Counted from the stretch's first letter, positions 1 through 12,378 are shown. The stretch: 64,000 nucleotides of DNA from Sinotaia quadrata (GCA_028829895.1 CM054177.1:79010163-79074162), one strand, 5' to 3'. Notes: generated by a model not told the origin, from the sequence alone. Made by a program: numbers and translations.

Positions 1-741
1 TGCCAATTGTAGTGTTTATTCTGTAACGATTCACTGCCAGCAGCTGCTCAACTTTATGAGAGAACCATGACATCGCTGACCTGCAAGGAGGGCTTTGGCT
101 GGTTGTTGTGCTTTTACTTGAAGTCAACCGAAGACTTTTATTTCACGACTCACTACTAAGAAAGGGTTTTACAGTTGTTGTTTTTCTCTACAGTCCACAT
201 TTTGCCATCTAATAGAGAGAACAGAAACGGAAGCTGTCCAACAGGAACGGAAATTGACTATGCTCTGGCTAAGCGATAAGGCTGTTTAACCAATCGCAGA
301 TTTAGTTTCAATTACTAAACATACGTTTTAACAGCACGGGAGTGGGGTGTCTTGCTGCTTGTGTTAAAAATAATTGACGTTTTTAAATAGTCTAGGATTG
401 GTTTCTATCCCCGTTTGATTGGTTGACAGGATCCGCGAGAGATCTTTCATGGATCATATGGGGTAAGACGTGAACGGTGTGTGTATTGGGGGATCCTATC
501 TACCACTCTCTCGCTGATTGGTATATAATAAAATTATGGTCGAGCTGCTTGTTGGTTGGTAAAATGATTTGCATGACGATTGTCCAAAAGATAACTCGTA
601 CAGGCTTGGTGATATGTGCACTATCCATTAGACCAATTGGAAGTACCACGTGGTTTTAGAAGGTACTTTATCAACGCCTCTTTTTTATAACAGGCTTCTA
701 GTGTTTAGTAGTAGTTCCGCATTTATTTTGTTGTGTTGCGT
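1..741. other. Unassigned single-copy stretch
   Basis: I see no gene here. Five CCAAT/ATTGG boxes fall between about 289 and 640 (for example near 290, 395, 417, 515 and 632), which is dense but not tied to any visible start of transcription or coding exon. Reading frames here are short and have no recognisable domain. Confidence 0.5.
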
Positions 742-869
742 GGTTCGTAAACGGTGGGTCGATATCCCTTTAAGCAAATATGACTGTTCATTGCTACCTC
801 TCTGCGGCATGGTTCATAAACAGTGGGTCGGTATCCCTTTATGCAAATATGACTGTTCATTGCTACCTA
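742..869. repeat. 69-bp direct duplication
   Basis: Two adjacent copies of a 69-bp unit start at 742 and 811, each ending in the same TTCATTGCTACCT string. They differ at a few bases, so the duplication is old enough to have diverged slightly. Confidence 0.85.
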
Positions 870-884
870 TTTCTTTTGAAATTT

Positions 885-1163
885 GGCGGAGTTGGTGATT
901 AATATTTAAGGACTCGCCTGGTTGGCAATGCAGGTTGGTGATTGATATTTTTGATATCGCTAGGCTGGCAATGCAGGTTGGTGATTGATATTTTTGGTAT
1001 CTTTAGGTTGGAAATGAAGGTTAATGAAATGATTGATTTTGGGGGTATCGCTAGGTTGGCAATGCAGGTTGGTGATTGATATTTTTGGTATCTTTAGGTT
1101 GGCAATGCAGGTTGGGGATTGATATTTTTGGTATTGCTAGGTTGGCAATGCAGATAGGTGAAT
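885..1163. repeat. Minisatellite, 43-47 bp unit
   Basis: About six copies of a unit built around GGTTGGCAATGCAGGTTGG followed by GATTGATATTTTTGGTATC. Starts near 920, 964, 1007, 1054, 1097 and 1140, with a decayed partial copy before 920. The third copy is more diverged and slightly longer. Confidence 0.88.
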
Positions 1164-1576
1164 AAGGTGATTGAAGGAATGTTTATTACAGAAATATTTT
1201 GCTTTTCTCATTGACTATATAAAGATTATGTATGATTCTTTATATATTATACGTTATACGGAATATAGTATATTCGGGTACAACAAGCAATGAGACAGAT
1301 TCTAATCATGATATGAAATCTGTATTACTATAAATTTTAATATTAATGCTGATAATAAGGAATGATCTTATAATAACGTGTATTAAGTGCCCACGGAATT
1401 CTTATAGACTCTCCCTTCTTCTTCTTTCACAATGTATCCCACGGATATTGCAAACAAATATATAATCCAGGTATTGAAGTAAATTAAACACTTGGACAAA
1501 TTAAGATAAGCGTAGAAAACGACACGGATAAAACTTCATAAGAAAACAAAAAAGACAAGCGTATTTACATACGATG
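1164..1576. other. AT-rich spacer
   Basis: Non-repetitive AT-rich DNA between two minisatellites. No coding signal or RNA gene was seen. Confidence 0.5.
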
Positions 1577-2668
1577 TCAAGAAACGTGTATACACATGAC
1601 GTAAAGAAAGACAAAAGACGTGTATACACATGACGCAAAGAAAGACAAAATTTGTGTATACACATGACGTAAAGAAAGACAAAAGACGTGTATACACATG
1701 ACGTAAAGAAAGACAAAAGACGTGTATACACATGACGTAAAGAAAGACAAAAGACGTGTATACACATGACGTAAAGAAAGACAAAAGACGTGTATACACA
1801 TGACGTAAAGAAAGACAAAAGACGTGTATACACATGACGTAAAGAAAGACAAAAGGTATAGATAGAGAAGACGTAAGAAAAGACAGGATCTATACACAGA
1901 TGATGTAAGGAAAAAACAAAAGACTTGTATACAGTTGATGTAAAGAATGACAAAAGACTTGTATACAGATGACATAAGGAATGACTAAAGACTTGTATAC
2001 AGATGACGTAAAGAAAAACAAAAGACTTGATTACACATAACGTAAAGAAAGACATAAGATTTGTATACATATGACGTAAGGAAAGCCAAAAGACTTGATT
2101 ACAGAAACGTAAAGAAAGACACAAGACTTGATTACAGAAACGTAAAGAAAGACAAAAGACTTGTATACACATGACATAAGGAATGACAAAAGACTTGTAT
2201 ACAGATGATTTAAAGAAAGACAAAAGACTTGTATACAGATGATTTAAAGAAAGACAAAAGACTTGTATACAGATGATGTAAAGAAAGACAAAAGACAGAT
2301 GACGTCAGGAACGACAACAAATTTGATTACAGATGATGTAGAGAAAAATAAAATACTTGTATACAGACGACATCAGGAATGATAAAAGACTTGTATACAG
2401 ATGATGAAAAAAAGACAAAATACTTCTATACGGATCACTTAAGGAACGATAAATGACTTGTATACAGATGATGGAAGGAATGACAAAAGACTATCTACAG
2501 ATGACGTAAGGAAAGACAAAAGACTTGTATAAAGATGACGTAAGGAAAGACAAAAGACTTGTATAAAGATGACGTAAAGAAAGTCAAAAGACTTGTATAC
2601 AGATGACGTAAAGAAAGACAAATACTTGTATACAGATGACGTAAGGAATGACAAGAGACTTGTATACG
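1577..2668. repeat. 34-bp minisatellite, about 32 copies
   Basis: A long array with a 34-bp period, for example unit starts at 1685 and 1719. The 1617-1850 part is nearly uniform and the rest is more diverged. Each well-kept unit contains the perfect palindrome GTGTATACAC and the bZIP/CRE-like string TGACGTAA. Because three units make 102 bp, all frames stay open over long stretches; the resulting repetitive reverse-strand reading frames (up to about 240 codons) are a by-product of the array and not a gene. Confidence 0.95.
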
Positions 2669-4452
2669 TAGCCAGGTCACCAGCACTAATTGAAGTGTGA
2701 ATAAGGTTGGAAAGAGATGGATGTGAGGTGGAGGGGGGGGGTTGGAGGGACAGAACGCAGAATAGTTAATAGAGGAGCTGGAAGTCAAAGAGGCAAGACA
2801 AAGGTTAATGCTTTCAATTCAGTTTCCTGGGGCCTGGAGGGACAGTTAACGATTGAAAATCAACAGCTGTCGATGTTGTTTTAGTCAGGAGTTAGGGTAC
2901 GTTACCTTTCTTTTGGTGTGGTGTGCAAAGACAGTTCTACTTATTTTTAAAATCAAGTGGGTGGCTGAAGAGTGTTGGCGGGGGGGGAGGGGGGCATCAT
3001 TGTGGACCTTGTGGAAGTTAGTAATCCAATATGTGTCTCAGTCGTCGTCAATCTAAACCACTTGTTTAACAACACTTGTCTGTTTATGAACCAATACTTG
3101 TCTCAATCATCGTCAGCAAGCATTATTTGGGTACTTTAACAACACTTATCGACTTCCATGCTTTGTTCATAGCGTTCTGTACACAGAACTCACTTGAGAA
3201 AAGTGGATTCTATTCGGATGTACCATGTACTGGACTAACAAGGGAAACAAATCAAACTAAATATATGCAGCTATTCCAGATTAGTACTAATCGGTTAGAT
3301 TACATCTAAATCAAATACTTTCAACTTTTCCTTTCCTTTAAGCAAGGTTCAAATGTCAGTCTCAATGCTCTTTAACTATTTTCTATAAAATAAAAAAAAT
3401 CTCAGACCGTGTATTTCTGCGATAGCGATCACTCTCTGGTGAGGAATGAGCCTAACACTATTTCGGTGTCACCGGCACACACACACCCCAAACTCCAATC
3501 CTCAGTGCCCAGGCCGGAAGCAGTCCCCATAAATTAGGTAAAGTGTTTCGGTGTGAATTTTTGTATCTTTATAATACTTTAGTAACACAACTTCCTCAAT
3601 GTTTGTTTTTATTAATTGACGTAGATTATTATTTTGTTGAAGTCTAATTTTATAAGTGCTCTATCATTCTTCACAATGGCATTTGTTATCAGCCATTCCC
3701 ATTGCATTTCGTTTTATTTCATTCATTTATTGTCAGTTGTAACCGATTGTTTGGGTACGATTTTATTATATAACCGGCCGTTTCTAATCTCTGACAATTT
3801 GTCTTCCAAGACAGCGACATTTCAGTTAATGGAAATGCCTGAGTATTTCAAAGTTTTGGTATATTGTAGTATTATTTTTACTAAATTGTGGAATAAAATT
3901 AACACGATAAATCTCGGTAATGTATGGATGGGTGAATGCGCCTATAGATGTTGGTGTCAACTGCCACACTCACTTCACTCATTTTGTAACTTAAGCACGT
4001 TTACAGTCACAAAGCAATGCGATTGGGTGCACATCAGACAGCACTCAGTGACGCCTAGGCAGTGTGGACAGTAGCTGGTTGACGGTCTAAACAGAAGAGT
4101 CTGATGAACGAATTGGTCAGTTTACCATGTATCAAAAGGGTATGCTTGATACCACTGGCCACTTAAAGATGTAAAATAAAGGATAAACAATGCTACTGCT
4201 TGACTCAACAGAAATGCTCAGCCGGTGTAAATAACACTTTTTTAAAAAAAACTATAGGGCAAAAAAAGTTTATGAAATGAACACGCGTTCACGAGAGTCA
4301 AATAATTTTATACTCTTCAAATAACTTGATCTCTGCTAGGGGAGATGATTCTAGAACAGCTGTAGTCTTGCAGAGAAAGCCTTTTCCAACAGGGTTGATA
4401 ACTCGGGGTGTGTTACTAACAGTTTGGTCGAGGTTGAGGTAGAAAAGTAGCC
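2669..4452. other. Unassigned region with G-runs
   Basis: Mostly single-copy DNA. It holds G-homopolymer runs near 2732 and 2980, a short CA run near 3476, and a forward open frame at 3634-4074 (146 codons) without recognisable domains, Kozak context or splice structure. I treat that frame as chance. Confidence 0.5.
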
Positions 4453-4490
4453 AATAAAAATAAAAATAAAAATAAAATAAAAATAAAATA
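4453..4490. repeat. (AAAAT)n microsatellite
   Basis: Short run of AAAAT/AAAT units. Confidence 0.9.
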
Positions 4491-4542
4491 GTGCATATCT
4501 GGAATGTGTAGCATGTTGCCTGAACATTGAGGCTGCCCTACT

Positions 4543-4822
4543 CTGTCAGTGGAACATATTGCGGCAACTCCACACAGTCATTGGAACATATTGCATTTGC
4601 TCCACACTGTCAGTGGAACATATTGTGGCTGCTCTACGCTGAAAGTAGAACATATAACAGTTTCTCCACACTGTCAGTGGGAACATATTGCAGGTGCTCC
4701 ACATCATCAGTGGAATATATTGCAGTTGCTCCACACTGTCAGTAGGAACATATTGCAGGTGTTCCACATTGTCAGTGGAACATATTGCAGTTGCTCCACA
4801 CTATTAGTGAAACATATTGAGT
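4543..4822. repeat. Minisatellite, 32-34 bp unit
   Basis: About eight to nine degenerate copies of a unit with core CAGTGGAACATATTGCAG followed by a CTCCACACTGT tail. Starts of GGAACATA at 4551, 4583 and 4615 give a 32-bp period; later copies are 33-34 bp. Open frames on both strands follow the repeat and are not genes. Confidence 0.92.
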
Positions 4823-5039
4823 GCTAACACAACCTATGCGAGTCACAGAAAACGGAAGGCCATCGAAATCTCACCACTACAGCCATGGTAGTATTTGAAT
4901 TCAAGGGAAGTAATTATTTTCAAGCAAGCCGTAATGCCTACTATTTTTCTTCTTCAATACTTTTGTTTTCATACGTGTTTCAGATTTGTTACTGTTTCAG
5001 TGTAATTCAGCCATCAATACATTGATTTCCTTTCTTTAA

Positions 5040-5190
5040 CTCGCAATTTCCTTTACCCTCGCTCGTATTTACAGGTTTCTTTGCCTTAGTTCATATTTAC
5101 AGGTTTCTTTAACCTTAGCTCGTATTTACTTGTTTCTTTAACCTCAGCTCAAATTTACAAGTTTCTTAAAACTTAGCTAGAAGTTACAAG
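5040..5190. repeat. Minisatellite, 28-30 bp unit
   Basis: About five degenerate copies of a unit of the form TATTTACAGGTTTCTTTAAC plus CTTAGCTCG. It decays into AT-rich sequence at the right end. Confidence 0.85.
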
Positions 5191-5749
5191 TTTATTATTT
5201 CAGATAAACCATTTTTTCCTTTTTCTTATAAGAGTTAAATAATATTTAAATTTAAATTTCAACAACTCGGACTGATTTACTCTTTAGGTTGGTGCCATTA
5301 AACTATCCATAAATCCTGTTAAAAGAATTAAAACAATACAAATGTGAATCCTGAGAGATGAATGCAGGTATGGTGTAGTAAAACATGAACCCTTCTAAGA
5401 TAAAAACACGCAATACAAACAGCAAGAAATTCTTACTCTAATTATTGCTGACGTCAATCTATTTTATAATAGGTTGCTTTCTATTTTAACTTTATTTATA
5501 TCATATATATATATATAAATCATGTGAGTTTCAGTGATTTCTCATCCTGTACCTTCCTATCTTCCAACAAATTCAGCCAAACAACAACAAAATTAATAAA
5601 ACAAAAACAATAATGGACGAGCAGACAATGTAGTTTATTTAAGTCTTTTAAACTGAGACTGGAAAGTTTAGGTTTCAGGACTATTGAAATTAGCCATGTG
5701 TGTAGTGACAGTACAACAAAGTCAAGGCTATACCGCAGTAGATGTACAT
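5191..5749. other. AT-rich spacer
   Basis: Single-copy AT-rich DNA with a short alternating TA run near 5499-5517. No gene seen. Confidence 0.5.
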
Positions 5750-6208
5750 CTGAGTGCAAAGGATCTAGTGGCTAACCAAGGTCTGAGTGCAAAGGATCTA
5801 GTGGCTAACCAAGGTCTGAGTGCAAAGGATCTAGTGGCTAACCAAGGTCTGAGTGCAAAGGATCTAGTGGCTAACCAAGGTCTGAGTGCAAAGGATCTAG
5901 TGGCTAACCAAGGTCTGAGTGCAAAGGATCTAGTGGCTAACCAAGGTCAGAGTGCAAAGGATCTACTGACTAACCAAGGTCTGAGTGCAAAGGATCTACT
6001 GGCTAACCAAGGTCTGAGTGCAAAGGATCTACTGACTAGCCAAGGTCTGAGTGCAAAGGATCTACTGACTAGCCAAGGTCTGAGTGCAAAGGATCTACTA
6101 GCTAACCAAGGTCTGAGTGCAAAGGATCTACTGGCTAACCAAGGTCTGAGTGCAAAAGATCTAGTGGCTAACCAAGGTCTGAGTGCAAAAGATCTAGTGG
6201 CTAACCAG
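5750..6208. repeat. 33-bp minisatellite, 14 copies
   Basis: Fourteen near-identical copies of a 33-bp unit beginning CTGAGTGCAAAGGATCTA. Since 33 is divisible by three, one frame is open across the whole array (5684-6229) and would read an 11-residue repeat, LSAKDLVANQG. Unit differences that change the residue (L to Q, V to L, A to T, N to S) outnumber silent ones, so there is no sign of selection for protein. Units fall into two subtypes: a GTG-GCT type at both ends and a CTG/CTA type in the middle. Confidence 0.95.
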
Positions 6209-6800
6209 TCTCACATACTTAACACTTAACACCAACCACGAGCCATCCAGCATACATACTCATAAATATAAGCAAGCGCCCGGTACACAGTCGTGTCCCA
6301 CAGTGCAAACTCGCAGGAACATAAACATAAAATAAATCCAACATATTCATACACTTAACTGTGGTCGAGCATGATGAAACAAGCTGAAAATTCTGTAATA
6401 TTATCTTTCACTTATATGCACATGTTCTGTTTGGGATTATCCATGTACTTTAGTGTCATGTAGCGTGCCTGGAAATCAAGCGTCGACATGCTAACTTTGT
6501 GGGCAGTCAGTGCAGGTGTTATTTCTTGCAAGACGAATAAACGAAAGTGATTTTCATTGCGCAAATACGCACGACCGTGTAATGAAACTTCGACTTTGAT
6601 TATCCTGATGGATTCAAAACTCAAAGTGAACACTTGTGACACTGTCATTATCTGCCCTTGTAACAGATCACGTGACTGTACGTGCATGTTATCTTCCTGC
6701 CACAACTGCCACAACTGACGACTTTGGTTGCCTGTGGGAGGGAAGCTGTCGTGCATCCCAATCCGACAGTCTACGCATGTGTTCCTGATGTTTTGCAAAT
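6209..6800. other. Unassigned stretch with one 128-codon reverse frame
   Basis: Non-repetitive DNA. A reverse-strand open frame at 6412-6798 has balanced amino-acid composition, and one part (GQIM...VEVSLHGRAYLR) loosely resembles the start of an arrestin N-like fold. The match does not continue, there are no supporting splice sites, and I do not call it a gene. Confidence 0.3.
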
Positions 6801-6807
6801 GTGTGTG

Positions 6808-6839
<32 letters not shown>

Positions 6840-6864
6840 TGCGTGTGTGTGTGTGTGTGTGTGT
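6801..6864. repeat. (GT)n/(GCGT)n microsatellite
   Basis: Alternating purine-pyrimidine run with a GCGT middle block. Confidence 0.97.
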
Positions 6865-7128
6865 TCTATGGTGGAATGGTTAAGCAGTTTGGAGGAATAT
6901 CAATATCAGTGATAAAAGTGTCCTAGCGGCGATGTGAATACTAATTGCTTTGACAATGACACAGCTACAAGCTTAAGTACATTTGTATAAGACCTTAAAG
7001 GTGATGAATTGTGTGCTTTGTTTTAGTGTTGAATTAAGTACTTTATTTTCTAACTGCTTTGACAACCAGGCATGCCCCGGTGACGCTTTCCAGGCATGCT
7101 CTAGTGACGTTAAGTTGCCACTTTCACA

Positions 7129-7208
7129 AATTTATGACTGGGTAGCATTTTCACTGATTTATAACTCAGTAGCATTCTCTCAGGTTTATAACTCTGCAGC
7201 AATGTCTT
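7129..7208. repeat. 27-bp minisatellite, 3 copies
   Basis: Three degenerate copies of a unit starting TTTATAACT and containing GTAGCATT. Decayed relatives of the unit may continue to about 7400. Confidence 0.7.
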
Positions 7209-8387
7209 TGAAGAGCATGGCACTAAAATTAAAGTGAAGATAAATAAATTATTTTCCATTTCAAAGCTACCATCATTTAACCTCTGCTGAGTTAAAAAGC
7301 AGGAAAACTGCCTCTCAGTTATGAATCTGAGAAAGTGTTCCTGAATATAAATATGGGAATCTGCTGCTCTGAAATCTAGGGAAATGCTACTCAAATCTTA
7401 AGACATTTGTAGTTCTAAATTTTTACTTTGTGCATTCTATAAATAGAGATTTCAAAACAACTCTTCAAAACAATTTAAAAAAAAAAAAAATGCTGTGATG
7501 ACGCCAGTTCAGGATATATTACGTCTTCAGCATAAAACCGCCTAAGGTTATGAAAGTTTCATTCTACTGACTACTTATTGTAAATTTAGAGTTCCTTGGT
7601 GTTTTCTTGTCCGCTTCTCGATGATGGACTAGAACGCACTATCTGTCATTTTAAGTCTCACGGAATAGTCCATTGTTCTCTCTCATCTCCTGAGGAATGA
7701 GAGTGTTCTTGCCAAGCACGTCATGGATCCCTGTCTTCTGGCTCAGTTTTCACAGGCGTTTTCAAGCCGCAGCTCGGCAACAGCTCAGCTAGCTCACTTC
7801 ATTTGCTTGTACTCCCCACAAGATCCAAGTTCAATATCAGTTCCGGATATGGGGTGGGAAAATTGTCATTTCCTTATTCACGAAATTACATAGTTTGCTT
7901 TTATCTAAGTATATTTTTATACTCATAAAGTCATATTGTTTATACAGCAGTCTTTATACAACTCTACGTATTCCAGGGCAGTATCAAGGCCCATAACTTA
8001 TTGCTCTCACCATATTCCTGCTCTTACATTGCCCTCTGTTAAGAGTGCAATTGTCAGGATTAGAATAATATAGTACCGACATGATGTAAAAGCTAACATT
8101 ATTCTCTCCCCTGTCTCATTAACAAGGCCGTATTAGTCACCTAAGACCTGACATAGTTCTCGGTCGCCCCGACTCATTAACAAAGCTCTGTCATTGAACT
8201 AAGCCCTATTTGGACGGAGGGCGACTGAGGGTGTGCGCCAAACTGGTGCGACCTTTTCAGCCCTCCCGCCCTCCAACTCGGAACGCAATGTGAGGCTGTG
8301 GGGTCCCACTGGGGCGCTTCAGATTCGAGAATGTCTGATGACGAAATGATCAATGCAGGCTCCAGTGGTGACGTAAAAGTGCTATCG

Positions 8388-8388
<1 letters not shown>
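7209..8388. other. Unassigned stretch
   Basis: No gene recognised. It contains a poly-A run near 7478-7490 and, at about 8120-8210, an imperfect doubling of a segment with CTCATTAACAAGGC. Confidence 0.45.

Positions 8389-8458
<70 letters not shown>
8389..8458. repeat. (CA)n microsatellite
   Basis: Uninterrupted AC repeat of about 70 bp. Confidence 0.98.
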
Positions 8459-8461
<3 letters not shown>

Positions 8462-9990
8462 AGCCCTAAAATAATTATCATCTCTGTGTCTATTAGCTGT
8501 TCTGTTTGCAAGGCTAGGTCATTCATCAAACAAAAGAAAGTGAATCCCAAACAAGTAAATGATGTTTTTGGCTAGCTGTACAATCGACACTTCTTCGCTT
8601 AAATAAAACTGAATAACTTTATCATTCATGTAGGAAACTTTTCAATTCCTTAATTAAATAAAACTTCGCGGCTTTGCTCAGCATACCCTTGAAACTCAGT
8701 GAGAACAGTCATTACATCTTTATGCTAAACTTTCTGGTTCAATGTTAATAGCACTTTTTATAGCTTAAATCCAATTAAGTTAGTTTTGACATTAAAGAAA
8801 TTTTTTAAAAAAAAAAAAAAAAAACATTAAAATGCTGCAAGCGAAACAGTAAAATAGCAACATTAGCTATAGGATGAGTTTTCAAAACAAGCAGTCCAGT
8901 ACAAACAATAGATTTGACCTTTCTGGCAAAGGGCAGCGGGCAAGATCGCGAATGTTGTGATGACATGTTTATTTATCAAGGAAATTAAACTTTGTTTTTT
9001 GTGCAAAAAGTGCGTAAACAACCAGGAATATTTGTTCCATCTTTTGCTCTCGTTGGGAGGGGGGGGGGAGTGTGGAAATGAGAGGGAGACTCTGACACTT
9101 TTCGTTTTGCTTAAATCTGAAACTACAGTGACAAGAAATTAACCCCTTGGAATTCCTATCCGTGTGTCAGACAGCAGGAGTGGATAAACGAACAAGACAG
9201 GGCCCGTTACTTTAGTGCTTTGCTTCCCAGTGCGCTCCCCTTCGTCGCCATGGCTGGAGATTTTACTGACTGCATTTGCTCTTAAAGTTAAGGGCCTAGT
9301 TTGCGTTGGCGTCGATTCTCCTATTCAAAATAAGGAATTCCACGTGCGCCAGGAAAAGAAAACTCTTCATGATTGCAAACAACCCAGCAGCGCCTGCGAC
9401 CTCAACTCAGACAAGCAAAGTACATAGAACAGTAAGACTTTTACTAAGAGTTCTGGCCCTTATTTAAATATATGCAGATCGACATTTTCGCGTCATAAGT
9501 ATATCGTTGAATAATTAAATAAATTAAATTTTATTTCTATGGCATATTACACAAGAGAATTACGATTCCACCACAGTTAGTATAAGTGTATCTTTGTGTG
9601 TGATGAAAAAAGCCTTATCTCTCTGCTAATAAAATCTTGAGTAAGCATGTTTAATTGTAAACAATTATTTTTAACTTTCTTTTCTCTTAATAACAAGGTG
9701 AACAAGAATCCACTTCAGACATATATTTTTTTTAAATAAAAACCAGATATTTCAGTAATGTCAACAATTCTAAACATCCTGGCAAATTTTAAAGCATCTT
9801 TTATAAATATTAGTTGGAGGTTAAATTGGAATAGAGAACAAACCTATTGGTCATGTACGAGACCTACGTGACGACATAAGATGGCTAAAAGGTCCTGACC
9901 TAGTGTCCTATCAAGGCTGTTTCTTTGTCTCACTTGCGGTTAAAGTTTGCAATGGTAATTTGTCCACTGTGTCGATAATAAGCTCGTTTG
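8459..9990. other. Unassigned AT-rich stretch
   Basis: Single-copy DNA with a poly-A run near 8806-8824 and a G-run near 9058-9067. Short open frames (for example 8957-9142 and 9215-9427) lack any domain. No gene called. Confidence 0.45.
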
Positions 9991-10108
9991 TGTACATTGA
10001 TATCATTAAAAGTCTCGCAGAAACACGTGTTGATTGTATACATTGGTATCATTAGAAGTCTCGCAGAAACACGCGTTGATTGTGAACATTGCTATATCCA
10101 TTAGGACC
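9991..10108. repeat. Duplication, about 46-49 bp unit
   Basis: Two clear copies and one decayed copy of a unit containing AAGTCTCGCAGAAACACG and TTGATTGT. Confidence 0.85.
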
Positions 10109-10683
10109 TTAACTGTAAAATGTTGTGAACATTATTAGAACACCTAAATCTATTGACTGAGCTCATTTCTACCGTCGACCGATATTGCTCTTCATTTGGT
10201 CTTTAGGTGTAACGGGACATGAGACATGAACAACGGTTAATTGGCATTCAAGGCAAAATTAATTGTTGTGAAAGTTAATGACTAGTAGGTCAAAGCCACG
10301 TGACTTATATATATCCGTCGCTGATAACGACTGAACTGTCCAGTAAGAATAGTTTCCTAATACTGTGTTAATATTTTTAACCTAGTTTAAAACTACCTGA
10401 ATGAACAGACTCCGCAGTATAAAACTGCTTTCTGGAGTTTGCCTTGTTTTCTTAAGTTTGCTTTACGGTTTTTGTGCTTTTTGAAGTTTGCCTTTGTGGA
10501 CTTTGGTGCATTCAAGTTTGTTTTGGCTGTGATTGCTAATTTTTCTTTTTTTTTCATGTGAATGTTATAATGTTTTTCTTCCTTTATCTGCCACTAATTT
10601 GTATAGCCATTATAAACTGAATTGAATAGCATTTAGGATAAAAATTACAATTTTAAATTTAGAATGCTATTGCACCCTACCTT
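10109..10683. other. Unassigned AT-rich stretch
   Basis: No gene or array seen. T-rich around 10430-10620. Confidence 0.45.
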
Positions 10684-10923
10684 GAACATTGCCCCACATA
10701 AAGTTGGTCATTACGTCCAAATAGAACATTGCCCCACATAAGGTTGGTCATTACGTCCAAATAGAACATTGCCCCACATAAGGTTGGTCATTACGTCCAA
10801 ATAGAACATTGCCCCACATAAGGTTGGTCATTACGTCCAAATAGAACATTGCCCCACATAAGGTTGGTCATTACGTCCAAATAGAACATTGCCCCACATA
10901 AGGTTAGTCGTTACGTCCAAATA
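10684..10923. repeat. 40-bp minisatellite, 6 copies
   Basis: Six copies of exactly 40 bp with core GAACATTGCCCCACATAAGG and TTACGTCCAAATA. The four middle copies are identical; only the first and the last carry substitutions. Confidence 0.97.
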
Positions 10924-11499
10924 GGTCATTTACTTTCTCTTTGAAAACATGCATGACATAGTATACCAAAAGACACAGTGAGAGTTAGATGTTATATGCC
11001 AGCTTCCACTGTGACATCCTAGGAAGTGTAATATTATTATCCACTCTGTGATGGAGCAAAGCTGCACTCTCATACTTAGGATATTTAGTATATAAAATAT
11101 ACATCTATGATGCACAATGTTTAGCCAGCATATTTATTTATAGTGCAATGCAAAAGTTAGTGATAATTAGTCGGTCAATGGGACTGCCTCCAAACAAAGT
11201 GACAGGTGACACAGTGGTGTGTCCAGCGACACTTGGTTGACAGAACGGAATTCCAGACCCGATGGTCCCAGTATCTTGAGAGTAAACACTCGAATGTGAC
11301 GCAGAACGGAAATGCCTGTCATCGCCCAGGGCACTCATTAGCGCAACCAAATTCCATAGTTAGCATTTATACCCTGTTAAACTTTTCTCCCGCAACTATG
11401 ATTTTTTCAGTCAAGTCTGGTCTCAGACTGACCTTGAGCTTATTGATGAGTTGTTTGACTAATAAACAGAAAGAGAGAAATTGGACATAGAAATAACTT
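10924..11499. other. Unassigned stretch
   Basis: Single-copy DNA. Overlapping short frames on both strands at 11138-11490 have no recognisable product. Confidence 0.45.
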
Positions 11500-11669
11500 A
11501 GAACTATTGACTACAAGGCTTGTTAATTAGACAGAGATTTTTTGTATGCTTAGAACTGTTGACTACAAGGCTTGTTAATTAGACAGGGATTTTTTGTATG
11601 CTTAGAACTGTTGACTACAAGGCTTGTTAATTAGACAGAGATTTTTTGTATGCTTAGAACTGTTGATTA
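11500..11669. repeat. 52-bp minisatellite, 3 copies
   Basis: Three nearly identical 52-bp units starting AGAACTGTTGACTACAAGG at 11500, 11552 and 11604, followed by the start of a fourth. Confidence 0.95.
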
Positions 11670-11905
11670 TATTTGACGTTCCAAGTGGAATTACTTAATT
11701 ACATCACGTGATATAAAATTAAAACTTCGTTCTGATTGTATTCTTTGCTCGTGTTATGCAAGAAGGACTAACAACGTTTGTTACAGACAAGTCAGATGAG
11801 AATGCCAGTGCAGAAAGAATGAGAGTTTAAATATTTAGACACAAGAAATTTATGTGCGGTCATCTTGGTTTGGTCAGTGAAGCACACCTTTTCAGCTTAA
11901 CTACC

Positions 11906-12219
11906 AATGTCAACTTTAATTTCAACTCTAACTACTAATGTCAACTTTAATTTCAACTCTAACTACTAATGTCAACTTTAATTTCAACTCTAACTGCAAA
12001 TGTCAACTTTAATTTCAACTCTTAACTACTAATTTCAACTTTAATTTCAACTCTAACTACTAATGTCAACTTTAATTTCAACTCTAACTACCAATGTCAA
12101 CTTTAATTTCAACTCTAACTACTAGTGTCAACTTTAATTTCAACTCTAACTACCAATGTCAACTTTAATTTCAACTCTAACTACCAATGTCAACTTTAAT
12201 TTCAACTCTAACTACTAAT
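11906..12219. repeat. 31-bp minisatellite, about 10 copies
   Basis: Ten copies of a 31-bp unit with core AATGTCAACTTTAATTTCAA and a CTCTAACTACT tail. Unit spacing was confirmed at 11906 and 11937. Confidence 0.95.
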
Positions 12220-12276
12220 GCAGCGGTTTGCAGTCCATCTCCTGTTTTTGTGTTGGCTTAATTGGTTGGCTGCCAT

Positions 12277-12378
12277 GGTTCCTACAATTGGTTCTGCTGT
12301 GGTTCCTACAATTGGTTCTGCCCTGGTTCCTACAATTGGCTCTGCCCTGGTTTCTACAATTGGTTCTGGTTGGTTCCT
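12277..12378. repeat. 24-bp minisatellite, 4 copies
   Basis: Units of 24 bp start at 12277, 12301, 12325 and 12349 with core GGTTCCTACAATTGG. The period keeps three forward frames open, giving 8-residue repeats that I regard as non-coding. Confidence 0.93.

Noticed and set aside
1501..2223. 240-codon reverse open frame
   Set aside because: It lies inside the 34-bp array; long open frames on several frames follow from the repeat and the peptide is a repeat of the unit.
3634..4074. 146-codon forward frame
   Set aside because: No recognisable domain, poor start context and composition typical of AT-rich non-coding DNA.
5684..6229. 181-codon forward frame with 11-residue repeats
   Set aside because: The 33-bp period keeps the frame open by arithmetic; unit differences are mostly residue-changing and no flanking domain or signal peptide is seen.
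7065..7115. Two p53-like decamers (AGGCATGCCC and AGGCATGCTC)
   Set aside because: They are part of a short local duplication of about 25 bp, and the spacing does not fit a canonical response element.
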